Shown: positions 1 to 12,216 of the stretch, piece after piece
Position numbering within the stretch: position 1 is the first letter of the stretch
Layout of the letters: every line of letters begins with the position of its first letter
DNA from: Falciphora oryzae
Taxonomy: Eukaryota > Ascomycota > Sordariomycetes > Magnaporthales > Magnaporthaceae
Direction: 5' to 3'
Assembly: GCA_000733355.1 (NCBI GenBank)
Contig: JNVV01000038.1
Coordinates: 214,291-278,290, forward strand
DNA: 64,000 nt
Notes under the pieces: generated by a model
Databases searched by the model: none
Seen by the model: only the letters and a program-made list of their open reading frames with translations
What the model was told of the DNA's origin: nothing
Position numbers and translations under genes: made by a program

Positions 1-411
1 CTGCTTGGCTCTGCTATAGGTGATGACAGCGCTTTTTTGGTCGAAGAGGCAGCACGCCCAGGCTACGTCACGCCACGGTAGCCGCGGTGGGAGGGGTTGC
101 GCTTCTGCACTGGTCTGGTACCAAACATAGGGCCGACTTATCGTTGTCCCCCATTGATCCAGGGAGGCCTGGCAAGCACCGGAATGGGTGGCCTCGCGGT
201 CCTCGGCTGCGTGCGCTAGGCGGCGGCCTAAGAGCGGGGCTGTCAGCACGGCGGGAATGCGTGCGACTGACTTGGCATGAGGCATCGATCAAATCACGTT
301 GTTTCTTGCGTCGCAAACCGCTGCATAGGCACATATGTGTACGCGACTCCACCGTCCCAACTACCAACCCGTGATACGGAACACATCACATCCATAAGTC
401 TTCTGCCCGCC
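1..411. other. Upstream region of the Zn2Cys6 regulator gene
   Basis: No gene is supported here. Short ORFs exist on both strands but look like nothing known. An ATG at 277 is in frame with the downstream regulator gene and could lengthen it by 45 residues. That extension is not conserved-looking, so this stretch is read as promoter and 5' leader. Confidence 0.5.
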
Positions 412-3281
412 ATGGAATCGGGAGCGTCCACGTCGGCGTCCGGCCCGTCTCCCGAGGGGCCCGGCGACGCATCCCAGCCGCCGCAGCAGAAGCAGAAGCG
501 GATCCGCATCCTGCTCTCGTGCGGGCCGTGTCGCACGTCCAAGCTGAAGTGCGACCGCGCGTCGCCATGCAAGCAGTGCGTTAGAAAGGGCCTGCCGCCC
601 GAGGAGTGCGCCTACGCGCCGCCGCCCACCCGCCGCCAGAGGAATGGCAGCCGGGCGGGCGGCGGGGTCGGAGCGGCGGCTGCCCCTGGTGGACCCAAGG
701 GAGTCGCGGGCCGTTTGCGCAGGCTAGAGAGGATGGTTCGGGATCTGATGGAGAGCGGCGGCGAGGGTGCAGGCGGCGGCGACCTGGCCGCTGCCCTGCA
801 GGAACTCGAGGCGTCACGGCAGACAGCATCGGCCAGAGCCGGTGCCGTGGACGAAAAGGGGAAAAGCGAGGATGGAGAGATCAAAGAGGATAGTCCCAGT
901 GAACAAGGGGGCAACGACGACGCGACGGCAAAAGCGGCGAAACCGGGTGAGCGACTCGGGGCTGAGAACAGGGGCCAGGTCGTCCAGGGTGAGCGGGCGG
1001 TGACGTGGGTCGGGGCGACGCACTTCATGGCCATGCTGGACGACATCGAGGACCTCAAGGCCTACTTCGACGCGCCCGAGGAGGACGGGGACGAAGACCA
1101 GTCGCCCGAGTCTGGCGGGGCCTTCTCCGGCGAGACGCAGTCGCCCGAGATGCTGATCCTGGGCAAGGTGGCGCCGCGGACGAGGCAGGACCTGCTCGAC
1201 ATGATCCCTACCCGTCCCGTGCTGGACCGGCTCATCATGGCCTTCTTCGCCATCAACACGCCCTCGTCGCACACCGTCCACCGCCCGACCTTTGTGCGCC
1301 AGTATAACGACTTCTGGGCCGACCCGGAGTCGTCACCGCTCGAGTGGCTGGCTCTGCTCTTCCTGGTTCTCTGCACGACCGTCCACTATTCGTCCTTTGC
1401 GTCGCCCCACGAGCTGCACCCGCTGGGAGCCGAGGACCCCGACGCGGCCCTGCGCCTGCTCAGGCAGTACCGCGCCGCCGCCGGCTGGGCGCTCGTGGCG
1501 GGAAAGTACATGTCGCCGACGCTGGTGACGCTCCAGGCCTTCCTGATGTACGTCGAGGCCGAGTTCATGCTGCCGCACCACTCCAAGATGTCATGCTACC
1601 TGCTGTCCGGCATCAGCGTCCGCCTCATGCTCAAGCTGGGCCTGCATCGCGACCCGTCAAAACTAAGCGGCGGCAACATCAAGCCGTTCGAGGTCGAGCT
1701 GCGCCGGCGCCTATGGAACATGGCGTCGCAGATCGACATGCTCGTCAGCTTCCACGTCGGCCTGCCCTCCATGATCCTAGGCATCGAGTCCGACACGGAG
1801 CTACCGCGCAACCTGACCGACGACGACCTTGACGAGCACATGACCTCCCTCCCGCCCACCCGCCCGGACTCGGACTATACCGCCATGACGTACCCGATCT
1901 GGAAGGGCACCATCTCGCGCGTCTTTGGCCGCGCCGCCCGCTTGGCCCACTCCATCGAGGCGCCGCCCCTGTCCGAGGTCGCGCGCGTCGACGCCCTGCT
2001 CGAGGACGTGTGGCGCCGCGCCCCACGCTTCATGAAGGCCCGCCCGCTCGCCGAGCTGGTCGCCGAGCCGCCGAGCCGCGTCATCCAACGCTACGCCCTC
2101 ACTCAGCACTACCGCAAGGCCCAGTGCGTCCTGCACCGGCGCTACCTCGCGGAGCCGAGGAGGAGTGGAAAGGGCAGCAGTAGCAGCAGCAGCAGCAGCA
2201 ACAACAACAAGGAGGGAAATAGAAAACAGCAGGGGCAAGGGGTCGCCAGCGGCGGCGAGTGCAGCAGCAGCGACAGTGACGAGCGGCAAAAGGACTACTC
2301 GCGCCGCGCGTGCCTCGACGGCGCTCTGGTCATGCTCAACTTCCAGCACGTCGCCTACTACGCGACGCGGCCGAGCGGCATGCTACACCGCGCCTGGTTT
2401 CTAAGCCCGGTAGCCCGCCACGACTACCTGCTCGGCGCCGCCATCGCCTACGTGGCCGTGCAGAACGGCCACTACAGCGACGACGACGGCCCGACGACCG
2501 TTGCCGAGGGCATGCCGCCGCCGCTGCCTACCAAGAAGACCCTGGTCGACGCCCTGCTCGAGTCCCACAGGCTCTGGGTTTTGATGACCGAGGAGCAGCC
2601 TGACGCGCGCCCCGCCGCCGACATGCTCCGTGTCATGGTCCAGAAGGTGTGTCCGGCGGCGGGGAGCCACCCGACGCCGCCGTCCGTCGCTGGCGAGCAG
2701 GCATCCCTCGACAAGATGCAAACTGAGGCATCGGACATACCTTGGTCCACGGGCATGATGGGGATGTGGTACCAAAAAGAGCCGCGACAGCAGCAGCAAT
2801 ACTCGGCGGGCATCACGGACCCTACCCCACCACTATCGAGCCTGTCTCTAGCCGACAACAGCGGCAGCATGTTCTCCGGTGCGGGAACGGGCACTCCATA
2901 CAGCGGCTCGTCGGCCACTGCAGGCACTCCCGCGCAGCAGGTGCCCATGAACATGAGGGACCTCGTGCCGAACCCGGCCGTCCCGATGATGGTGGACGGC
3001 GCTGGCGGCGAGGTCAGGAGCGACATAGGCACGCCGTGGATGGTGCCCATGGATACGGAGGCGCTGGACTGGGTAAGTTATTGAAACCACCCTCGCCCCC
3101 CGTCTTTTACCTACTCTGCTGACCGCTGAACCCACGCCATGTCCAGACCCTCATGGACGATGTGATCCGGGCAAACAGCGAAAACACAACCGAATGGGGG
3201 CTGGGCGCCGACCAGCAGCAGCCGCAGCCGCCGCTGACCGAGATGGACCTGGGCTTTGATCCGCAGTTCTGGGTCCGGTGA
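412..3281 (+). CDS. Zn(II)2Cys6 fungal-type transcription factor
   Basis: Two exons, 412-3072 and 3147-3281, give 931 residues. The intron (3073-3146) starts GTAAGT and ends CCAG. Without splicing the frame stops 12 bases past the donor; splicing adds 44 residues ending in QFWVR. The DNA-binding domain at residues 37-66 has the pattern C-x2-C-x6-C-x5-C-x2-C-x9-C and follows a basic stretch. Further on is a fungal-specific transcription factor region (about residues 260-560), recognisable from IPTRPVLDRLIMAFF and HRPTFVRQYNDFW. A Ser/Asn run encoded by AGC/AAC repeats lies near 2175-2210, and the C-terminus is rich in Gln, Pro and Ser like an activation region. An in-frame ATG at 277 exists, but the start at 412 in a CCGCCATGG context is preferred. 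The target genes cannot be told from sequence. Nuclear location is inferred from the family. Confidence 0.88.
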
Positions 3282-6200
3282 GATTGCAGATAGCCGGGGG
3301 GAGAGAGACACCCAACCAGGAAAAGTCGGGCGTTTCCGCTCCTTCTTACCCCTGGGACCCTCTCGGGCCCATACGAGAACAGCCGTCACAAGACCACGCG
3401 TGTTTGTTGGCGCCGCGGTTGCCCATCGTGGGGGTGGATTCCGTAAGAAAAGTAACAACACGACAAAGAAACCAACTACCCCTCAGCAGGGAAGATGTTC
3501 TAGAACGGGCCCTTGGGCGGGACCAGCCGTGGAGCCCGCGACGCACGCAGGAAGCCCAAAGAACAGACGACGATCCCTCCCCCGCGGGCTTGGCGATACC
3601 CGCACAAAGCTCACCCGTGGCATGTTCCCGTGACCGACAAATTGTTTTTTTTTTTTTTCTTTCCCCCTTTTTCTTTTTTTCAATTGTCGTAGCGGTGACA
3701 GCGAGGTGATGCGGGGGTAAGGGGGCAGCAGAAATGGTAGATTGTCGATAGTTCGGTAGCCGGCGTGGACGATGTAATGATGATGGAGTAGCTGCATGGA
3801 GCAAGCGACAATTGGTCGGTCTGAATGAGACCAAGCAATCAGTGGGAAGGGAAAGCCCAGCGTCCAATAGGAGATGGTTTGCTTCCCCCAAGAGCCTCAT
3901 GCGTTGTTTATTCGCTTCGTCCCCTCTCACCGGCCTGGCAGCTGGGAATTTGGGGAAGGCAAAGCTTATTCTTCTGATTTACCCATTCTTTAGAGGCTCT
4001 CTGCATCATCAGCCCCAGCTACTGAGGGAGGTACCGATTTGATACAGGTCCGCGCTGTCCTTACATTGGCAGCACGGCTAGGCCAAAGTCTAAAGGTGGT
4101 CACGTTGGCCGTCCGTTCGCTTGGGAGCTCGCCATTGTCCGAAATGCAAAACAGCTTTTCTCGTTTGCATTTCTTGGGCAAATTGGAGGCTGATGTTTGG
4201 CCTGCGATGGCGGTGTGGGGGAATCAAACCAGGCCCTGGCAGCTGGGGCGGGGTACAGGAGGGGGTGCACCAAACAGCGTGATTGCCGGGTGCACGTCTA
4301 TCAGACCAGACTGGACGATGACGATCCGCGGCTGGGCTGTTCAAAGCCCGAAAGGGTGCATCGTCAAAGCTCGTCTTTTGTCTGTTGCTGCTGTTTGCCA
4401 TCCATCGTCTTTGCTCTCGTCCGTAGCTAAAATGTGCAACGTCACTCGCAGAAGAGAAAAGAAGAAAGCTGTCACGTTCGGCTCCATTCTTCTGCTGGAA
4501 AAGGAAAGACTGGTGGGGACGGGACTGACTGCAGAAAACCCCAGTAACGTGGTCTGCAGTCTGCGCGCATCGGTCAAAGTCCGGATGCTGAAAAGTCGGT
4601 TCATGCTGTCAAGTTTGGAGAGGGAGCCCGGAAACTGGCCTGTCGGCAATCGCGCAAAGGTGGTGTCGCCCGAGAGAGCGAGAAAGTCGCAGAGTTGGCC
4701 AAGCAAACGCACCATTATGCTGTGCAATGACGCCTGGAATGGCATCACGAAGAAAAAAAAAAAAAAAAAAACTACAAGGGGGTGGAGGGGGTGCGTTCTC
4801 TGGGTGCACCCAGGCACAGAGGCAGCCAATAGAGAATGTGTTGGCGTAATGATTGCTCGAACTGTTCGAATAAGCCGTCGATAGCTCCGCGGAGATGCCA
4901 GATAAAATCCTTCCCTGTGGTTGGACAAGGAGCCCGGGCGGCGGATTCGGCCAGAAAAACGTGACAGCAAGGCCGCCGGGGATTGATTGACTGGCTCAGG
5001 CTGGGGCCCGTTCTCCCGGGATTCTGGTTACCCCATTTGTACGTAATTTCGACAAGGACCCCGACTGTGGTCTGGCCTGATTTTTTTTTCTCGTCTGCCG
5101 TTGCTGGTCTTGCTGTTTGTTGGCTGCTGCAGTCGTGATGCTTTGAGGCACGGGCAGCGGGGAGCGTTCCTTTGGCCAGGGCCCCTCAACCCCCGTGCAC
5201 CCGCCATACCTGCTTAAGGCTCAGGCTACCTCAATATTACAACGCGAGAATCACAGAGGCAAAACAACAGAGTGCAAACCCAGCCAGGCCACAGTACAAA
5301 GACGGTGGACGCAGCTGGCGGACCCAAAAGCGCGGGCCGGTGCGGATTATAGCCTCGCAGCGAGATCGAACAAGGCGAGATGCACGATTCGTCCAGCCTG
5401 CATGCGAAGGAAGGATGGCCGTCAGATGGCGCACCAAGGATGCTTGCTGGTGCTGCAACCAGCGTGCCAGCCTCCCCATCGGCAGTGCATGTTTTCTTAG
5501 TGGGGGCTACGATGCCGTTCGTTCCCCGCCGGAAAAGGGAAAAAGAAAGAAGATGAAAACAGAAAGGCTCTGGCTGCGGGCAGGCTGCATGCTTGTAGAT
5601 CACTAACTAAACAAGGTCGGTTGGTTGGGCTGACACGCACTCCATCCTTGAAAAGGTCCAGCTTTCCGAAGCTCAGCCTCGTCTTTTTATTCGCAATGCC
5701 TGGACCTGACTTCGGTCCCCGCGGGCTCGGAGTTCTGTTTTGGGAATTCCCACTCGCTCTCGGAATTTTTTATTTTCTTTTCTTACGTTATTTTACAGGT
5801 AGAGAAGCTGCGCGGCACTGGAACCCGTTACGTTAGTCAAATCCACCAACCCGAAGTCGGAATCTCCTTTTTATTTTTTTCAAGGTCAGCAGACCTGAAG
5901 TCGCGATGCGTCAAAAGCGCGGCTCCACCATCGAAGCCGCAGCAGCGTCTCGCAGTGGTGGCCCCGGCCAGTGCTAGAGGTCAATAGTAAAGACAAGTCC
6001 ATCTGCCAGCACACATTTCGCATCCCTCCCGGCAGCCGGGCTGTCTTTCCGATGGGACTCTCGTGGAGTCTCTCAATCGCCATATCAGCAACTCGGCAGC
6101 CCAGCCGCCAGCCGGCCGGGGGTGCTGGACATGGAGGCCCCTGGCTAGTGGCACACGGTGCACCGAAGGTCCCAACCACGACCAGTAACCAGTACGTGAC

Positions 6201-6745
6201 TCGGCCAGCCAGCCTGCAGCAGCCACCTCCACCGATTACCTAAAAGACTGGAAGGGCGTTGGGCGGGCGGGCAGCGGTGAGATTTGCCCTGTGCTCGTCG
6301 CATGTTGACTGGTCACCGGCCCGAGGCGAATCCTCTGGAAGACGAGAAAAATCGTTATCTCTCACCATCCCCTTCCATCCACCGCCCATCTCACACGAGA
6401 ATAACTGCTACCCCACCATTGGCCGGCGCGGACTGGGGGCGAGGAGGGACAGGCTAACAGGAACGCCTTACAGAGGTTGCCTTCGACACATGGAAAACCG
6501 ACCACTGGATTGTGCGCGTGCCCTCCCTCCCCAGCGGGCGGGGCCTGCGAGCTGCTGCTGGAGGCTGGATATGCGATGCAACCAACTTGAGCTCGCCCCT
6601 TTTTTTTTGTTTGCTCTGCTGGTGACGGCGCCCGGCTTTTTGTCGCTATTACCCCAGATATCGACCACGCACGCAAGCACGTTCCGCCCGCTAGCGGTTA
6701 GCCTGCTTGCTTTTTTTCCAACCCCGGTCCCCGTTGGCCCACCTG

Positions 6746-6783
<38 letters not shown>

Positions 6784-8339
6784 TTTTTTCGTCCATCGGA
6801 AACCAGGTGCTTTTCTCTCTTGCCATTCGGACGTGGAAGCCCCTGCATCCACTCCACCCTGATAGCCCGACCCCGCAATGGAAGACGGGAAAAGAACAAG
6901 ACGGATAGAAAGAAGAAGACGACTGCCCACGATGCACCCAACTCACCACTCCCCGTGTCTTGGAACAGACGCTGACGCAAGACATCCGATACCGAAAGCC
7001 TGACTGGACGGGATAGGTTGGTCGTTCTGGTTGGGCATGCTGATAAGGACGCCGGCTGGGATAAGACGGCTGCCGGGGGCATGATTGGATCGCCGGCAGG
7101 CTCCCTATTTTCCCTAATTTATATCTGATAGCCAGCCGGGCAAACACCAGAAGCAATGCAACCACTACCTCGGTGCGCTGGTTAACCGGTCTATCAGGTC
7201 TCTGCTTACTGTGCTGTGCGGTTTTTTTTTAGAGTAGTTCCTGGACCTGTATCTGTACCTCACTGGTTGCTTGCCTATTGCTGGATGGCGTGTCGCAAAA
7301 GTACTACTTTCTTGGCCGGCCCAGCCTCCACACCACACCACCACACACCTCGCGGTTACTGACTGGCGGGCTGTTGTTGTCAGCGGGAAGCATTGTTTGG
7401 CCATGCCTCCCTTGCCCAACCCTTGCATGACCGTGCCTGCCTTCTTCCGTCATCGCTTGCTCTCCGGGTGCCAAGGAGATTGATTGCCTTGCTGCACTGG
7501 CTGCACGCTGCGCGCCCAGCGATATCGCGAGCCCAGGTACTGTAGGTACGCGGCTAGCCAACGCCTTCTCCCTTGTTCTTGACCCTTCTCCGTTACGGCG
7601 GCTGCCCAACCCCGCCAGCCGGTGCGTGTGAGCTCAAATTTTGGCTTGGGCTTCCCATCCGCCGCCGCGCGCGCCCCTCTTTCTCGGCCTCCCCACATTA
7701 GGGCGGCGGTTGATCTGAGGTTCTGCACTTGAACATCGCCCGTCGTCCCGTCTCTGTGGTCGGGCTGTCAAGGTCACCGGGCCACAGGCGCACTTTCGGG
7801 ACAGCTGGCTCCTTTTTATTTTGTTTGTCCGTAACGGTAGTCGTCGGCTAGTCTGCCTATCCCTTCCTTGGACCCCGGTATCCATTTCCCTCCCATCGCA
7901 TTTGTTTGTCTCTTTCTGTTTCCCCTCCGCCTTTTTTTCTTCTTACAACCACCCCCTCCTCCCTTCCCTCCGCTCCACCCCGACGTCCCAGAGGCGCCCG
8001 CGGCTCCAGTGGCTTTCTTCTTGTCATGCGCTGCCCCGCAGCCGAACGAGGCCCCGCTAATATCACTGATAAAGGCCTGCAGGCCCGGGCGCCTTGGCCG
8101 TTAAGGTTCACAAGCGTGCTCCCTGACCCGAAAGAAGAAAAAAAGAAAAAGAAGAGCGCTTGCACTAAGACGGGAAACCCACCCACTAACATCCGCCAAG
8201 CGAAGCCCATCGCGGCTTCCCCAAGGTCACTGCCGGCTCCTTTTTCCCTGTGGCCTGTCGCCCCCTACCTTTTCTTTTTGTGTTCCTGTGGCGCCGCCTC
8301 TATCTTCCCTTCTTTGTTACTCTTTTTGGTCCGGCTTTT

Positions 8340-8384
<45 letters not shown>

Positions 8385-9084
8385 TCTTGACCTATCATCT
8401 TTTGCTCTGGCTGGCAACAACCTTCCAGGACTTCCGCGTGCACGCACCTATATCGGACCTGACCTCGTGCCCTGCTTCCCAAAACTCACGTCGTCCAAAA
8501 CCAGGCTGTATTTGTTAGAGGACTTCTTTCTCCTCTGCCTGGATCTATCTCCATCCCAATAATTTTTTTTGTTGGTCCTGGTGCTACATCCCAGGTTGTC
8601 GCTGTCGAACGCGAGCCAGGCCAGACTGGACTGTCGTGTTCCCGTCTGCTGCCATCTGTTGGGGAGCTCCTAAATCGGATCTCTTATCAGCCGGGGCTCG
8701 ACTGCTGCAGCGCGGGACAATTCGGGGCAGCGCTTCCAGTTTCCTCGGGCGACACTCGTCACTGCGTGTCCGTCACCATTCACGGAATCCTGGAGAACAA
8801 AAAGAAGAAGGGCAAAAAAGTGAGAATTTGGTGCAGCTCGGACGGCTGAACCCAGAACTGAGGCACGGGTGGACAAGCCAAAGAGAAGGAAACAGGCCGG
8901 AAAGCCTGCGCAAGCCAGGACGGGCAGGAACGGAAGCAGGAAGGGGTTGAAGCAACGCAAGTGGAAGGGGCCCTCGATCCTGACCCGCGTCGTCACCCGG
9001 GGATCAGGACCTGGACTCAGCCTGGCGCCCTGAGTCCCCCCAGGTGCTTCTTCTCCTTGGATCGCGCCAGGCCGCCCGCATCAA
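3282..9084. other. 5.8 kb intergenic region with poly-T/A tracts upstream of nmr1
   Basis: No gene can be supported. Long ORFs here are open on both strands at once, cross homopolymers, or use non-ATG starts. The region holds T runs at 3645-3658, 6750-6781 and 8336-8382 (one C inside) and an A run at 4753-4771. Pyrimidine-rich stretches at 7860-8000 and 8260-8400 are typical of fungal promoters and leaders. GATA-factor motifs (HGATAR on either strand) occur at 7041, 7126, 7191, 8067, 8392 and 8684, about the number expected by chance. The part near 9 kb is likely the long 5' leader and promoter of nmr1. Confidence 0.5.
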
Positions 9085-10734
9085 ATGCCCGGCGAAATCC
9101 GAGCCGACCTCGCCATCCGGCCAGCGGTCTCAAATCCAGGCCCCCGACCAGTCAAGGCCATCCTCTCGGCGGCGACCGCGGCCCCGCACACGACAACGGC
9201 CACCACTACCACTAGGAGCGTCTCCATCGCCATCAACAGCGGCGCATACACCCACCAGAACCACCCGTCAAACCCTCACCACTACCAGCAACAGCCCCAG
9301 ACCCAGCAGCAGCAGCCCTACGACGCCGAGGTCGAGCAGCAGCTGCGCCGCCACAAGCACAAGCTCTCGTCGTACTCGGACGGCAGCCCGCTCAGCCAGT
9401 CGCGCAACAACTCGCTGACCTTCCGACCTGCCAAGCGCCAGATGGCGACCCCGGACCAGACCATCGCCGTCATCAATGCGAGCGGCCGCCAGACCGCCTC
9501 GCTGATCCGCTACTGCACCGCCGTCGGCTTCAAGGTCCGCGCCCAGCTGCGCAACACCGACGGCGTCATCGCCACCGAGGTCTGCACCAACCCCAACGTC
9601 GAGGTGCTGGTCGGCGAGCTCTACACTCGCCAGCCTTCAGCATCCAAGTCTGATGTCTCGGCCGAGGGCCCCCTGTCGGGCATCGGCGTGAACCGCGGCC
9701 TCATCTCGGACCTGTTCCGCGGCTGCCAGCTCGCCTTCATAAACACCACCTTTTACGGCGACGAGGTGGCCATCGGCAAGGCCATTGCCGACGAGGCCAA
9801 GCACGCGGGGATCCAGCACTACGTCTACTCGTCCATGCCCGACCACGCCGCCTACGACCCGTCCTGGCCCAGCCTGCCGCTGTACAGCTCCAAGCACAAG
9901 GTCGAGGAGTACGTGCGCTCCATCGGCCTCGAGGCCACTTTTGTCTACGCCGGCATCTACAACAACAACTTCACCTCGCTACCCTACCCGCTCTTCTGCA
10001 TGGAGCTCCAGCCCGACGACGGCTCCTTCGTCTGGCAGGCGCCCTTCCACCCGGACGTGAAGCTGCCTTGGGTCGACTGCGAGCACGACTTTGGCACCGC
10101 CATCCTGTCTATCTTTAAAGAAGGCCCTAAGCGCTGGGGCGGAGGGCGTCGCGTGCCTATCGCCTTCGAGATGCTGACCCCGCGCGAGGCCTGCCGTCGT
10201 TTCGCCAAGGGAGTCGGCAGGCCTGTCCGGTACGTGCGTGGCCCGATCGAGGTCAAGGTCAAGATCCCCGAGGGCTACCGGGTGCAGCTCGACATGGTCG
10301 AGAAGCTGTACTCGCTCGGTGCCGACGACGACCCGGCCCGGCAGCCCCCCTACTTTGGCGACCGCGAGATGGAGGCGTCGTGCCCGGGGGTCGCGCTCGA
10401 GCTGTGGGGAGGGCCGCGTCTGCTCGAGGAGTACGCGCGCGAGGAGTTCATAATCGAGGAGCAGGCCAACGGGCTCAGGTGGATGCTGGACGACCACAGG
10501 AATAGCGGCGGTGCGCACCACGGCCACCACAACGGCCACCACCATAACCACTCGGGGACCCACCATGGCAACGGCAACGGCCACGGCCACGACAGGGAGG
10601 AGGACGGCGGGAGGGAGGTGACGCAGGCTTCAGAGGACGAGGACGACGATCGAGACGAGGACGATGACGACGATGACGACGACGGGCTCGTCATGACGGG
10701 ACCGAAGCGCCTCGAGGAGAAGTGGCTGGCGTGA
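9085..10734 (+). CDS. nmr1: NmrA-family nitrogen metabolite repression regulator (NMR1-like)
   Basis: Single exon of 549 residues. The core from about residue 119 (MATPDQTIAVINASGRQTAS) is an NmrA-type Rossmann fold: a dinucleotide-binding loop with the NmrA-like INASGRQ motif, then HYVYSSMPDH and KHKVEEYVRS, and a C-terminal region with LELWGGPRLLEEYAREEF. Known family members bind NAD(P) and restrain GATA activators (AreA/NIT2) under good nitrogen supply. The first 118 residues are Gln/His/Ser-rich, so translation could instead start at 9439 or 9442 (the MATPDQ methionine), giving about 430 residues. After the fold comes a His/Gly/Asn-rich stretch (about 475-500) and then a long run of Asp/Glu (about 515-535) encoded by GAC repeats. 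Identification rests on the whole-length match to the NMR pattern as I remember it. Confidence 0.87.
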   Translation: MPGEIRADLAIRPAVSNPGPRPVKAILSAATAAPHTTTATTTTRSVSIAINSGAYTHQNHPSNPHHYQQQPQTQQQQPYDAEVEQQLRRHKHKLSSYSDGSPLSQSRNNSLTFRPAKRQMATPDQTIAVINASGRQTASLIRYCTAVGFKVRAQLRNTDGVIATEVCTNPNVEVLVGELYTRQPSASKSDVSAEGPLSGIGVNRGLISDLFRGCQLAFINTTFYGDEVAIGKAIADEAKHAGIQHYVYSSMPDHAAYDPSWPSLPLYSSKHKVEEYVRSIGLEATFVYAGIYNNNFTSLPYPLFCMELQPDDGSFVWQAPFHPDVKLPWVDCEHDFGTAILSIFKEGPKRWGGGRRVPIAFEMLTPREACRRFAKGVGRPVRYVRGPIEVKVKIPEGYRVQLDMVEKLYSLGADDDPARQPPYFGDREMEASCPGVALELWGGPRLLEEYAREEFIIEEQANGLRWMLDDHRNSGGAHHGHHNGHHHNHSGTHHGNGNGHGHDREEDGGREVTQASEDEDDDRDEDDDDDDDDGLVMTGPKRLEEKWLA

Positions 10735-11111
10735 AGCCTCTGCGGGTCGCCGCCACACTGTAAACTTTCGGCTCGGGATTTCCAACCCTTTCCCTTTCCC
10801 GCGTCGATTTCCCAGACACCAGGGTCAGCACTGAGCCCTCGTTTCCTTCTTCTTTTCCTTTCCCTTTTCTCTCTCCAGCATGGACAACGAAACGAGCCAC
10901 GTCACATTTCATGCCGAAACGTCCAGCGCATCTTGAAGCGGGTTTTTTTTTCCTGCATATTATCATCTGTTTAACCCATCTCCCCTTTTACTACCACGAG
11001 GAGCGACTGTTCGGGAAACAAAAAAATATTAGGGAGTAGGCAGGGGGTTCCGATTGTCTTACACATCATTTTGGCTCATTTACCAGTACGCGATGATCAA
11101 GTCGAGGGAAC

Positions 11112-11143
<32 letters not shown>

Positions 11144-12216
11144 AACAATGAAAAAAGGTCAGATCTATCCGCGGGGCCATTGGCGGTGTCCTAATCGCCT
11201 TGCTGCGCTGTTTTTGGCTGGGGTCTTTTGAGGGCGTCGTCTTTTCCACTTCTCGCAACATTGCTGTCGAGGAGTAGAGCAGCACACGATCAGCGAGGAA
11301 AGCTGCGCGTTGTTAGTTTTTTGATAACCGATCGGCTGGAGGGAGGGGAAAAAAAAGCAGTTGAAGAAAGGTACGCATGGCGTAGCATTTGAAGGGAACA
11401 AATCAAGACAATTACTCAAATCTTTGGCCATGCTGTGAATGTTTGTGTATTTTTCTCTTGTCGGTGTGAAGATGCGGGTGCTCGCAGGGGATTTATCGCG
11501 CGGGCAGCCTTTGCCTCCGAGGATCGGACACGAGGGCATCTCCGCGGGCGCTGCTGCATGTCCGATGGCGAAATTTTCTCTCCATGTTTTTTTCCCCCGA
11601 CTGATCCATTGGTTCCCGTAAGCTAGGAATACGTTGCGGCAGCCTTGTCTCTTCCATTCTCAGCCAGGGCTTTTTTTCCCATGACGACGGGTTGTCTGTA
11701 GTTGTGGGGTTTTTATATGCCTATCGGGTATCTTGAACACCACATCCCGTCCTCAATCCCTGTGAGAACACCTATTCCCGTATCTGCCGGGAGGCTGTAC
11801 CCCTTGTTCCTTCGACGGTTCCGGTGCGCTCTCGACCTTCCCCTGGAAGACTAACTCTCCTTGGATGCGGAAACAAAGTATTCGGGTAGCAACAGAGCTG
11901 CGCAGGTGCCGTGATCGGACGTCGTCCAGCTGTTGCTTGCTCCCCTTGCTCCATCACCACAACCAGCATAGCGGTGTCGCATGCTACCACCCCATCCTTG
12001 CCTCTCGTAGTATGATGTCCCGAGCATCACTCGCCGCTAGACGGGCCAATTGCTGAACTGGCGGCGTATAGTCCAGCTTCCTCTTACGAGGATGCGGATG
12101 GCGTACGTCCTCGGAGATGCCCATCCTGAACATCTCACAGCGCGGAGGAGCCTATCAAGCGGCCCTTCCAAGCGATTCGTATGTGTTCCAACGAGCCCAC
12201 GCCCTTTGCAGGAGCC
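10735..12216. other. Intergenic region between convergent nmr1 and FCF1
   Basis: Shared 3' region of two convergent genes, 1.5 kb. It contains a 28-base A run (11113-11140) and short ORFs without recognisable content. The pyrimidine-rich stretch at 10770-10880 is probably nmr1 3' UTR. No RNA gene was recognised. Confidence 0.5.

Noticed and set aside
4039..4884. 281-codon plus-strand ORF upstream of nmr1
   Set aside because: Starts with TTG, runs through an A homopolymer (Lys run), is overlapped by a 209-codon antisense ORF, and shows no domain.
6259..6975. 238-codon ORF with a run of Phe
   Set aside because: The Phe run is a translated T homopolymer; the rest has no family features.
7906..8562. 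218-codon hydrophobic ORF
   Set aside because: Hydrophobicity comes from translated CT-rich promoter DNA and two T runs.
7041..8689. Cluster of six GATA-type motifs upstream of nmr1
   Set aside because: Six in 1.65 kb is close to the number expected by chance, so no claim of enrichment is made.
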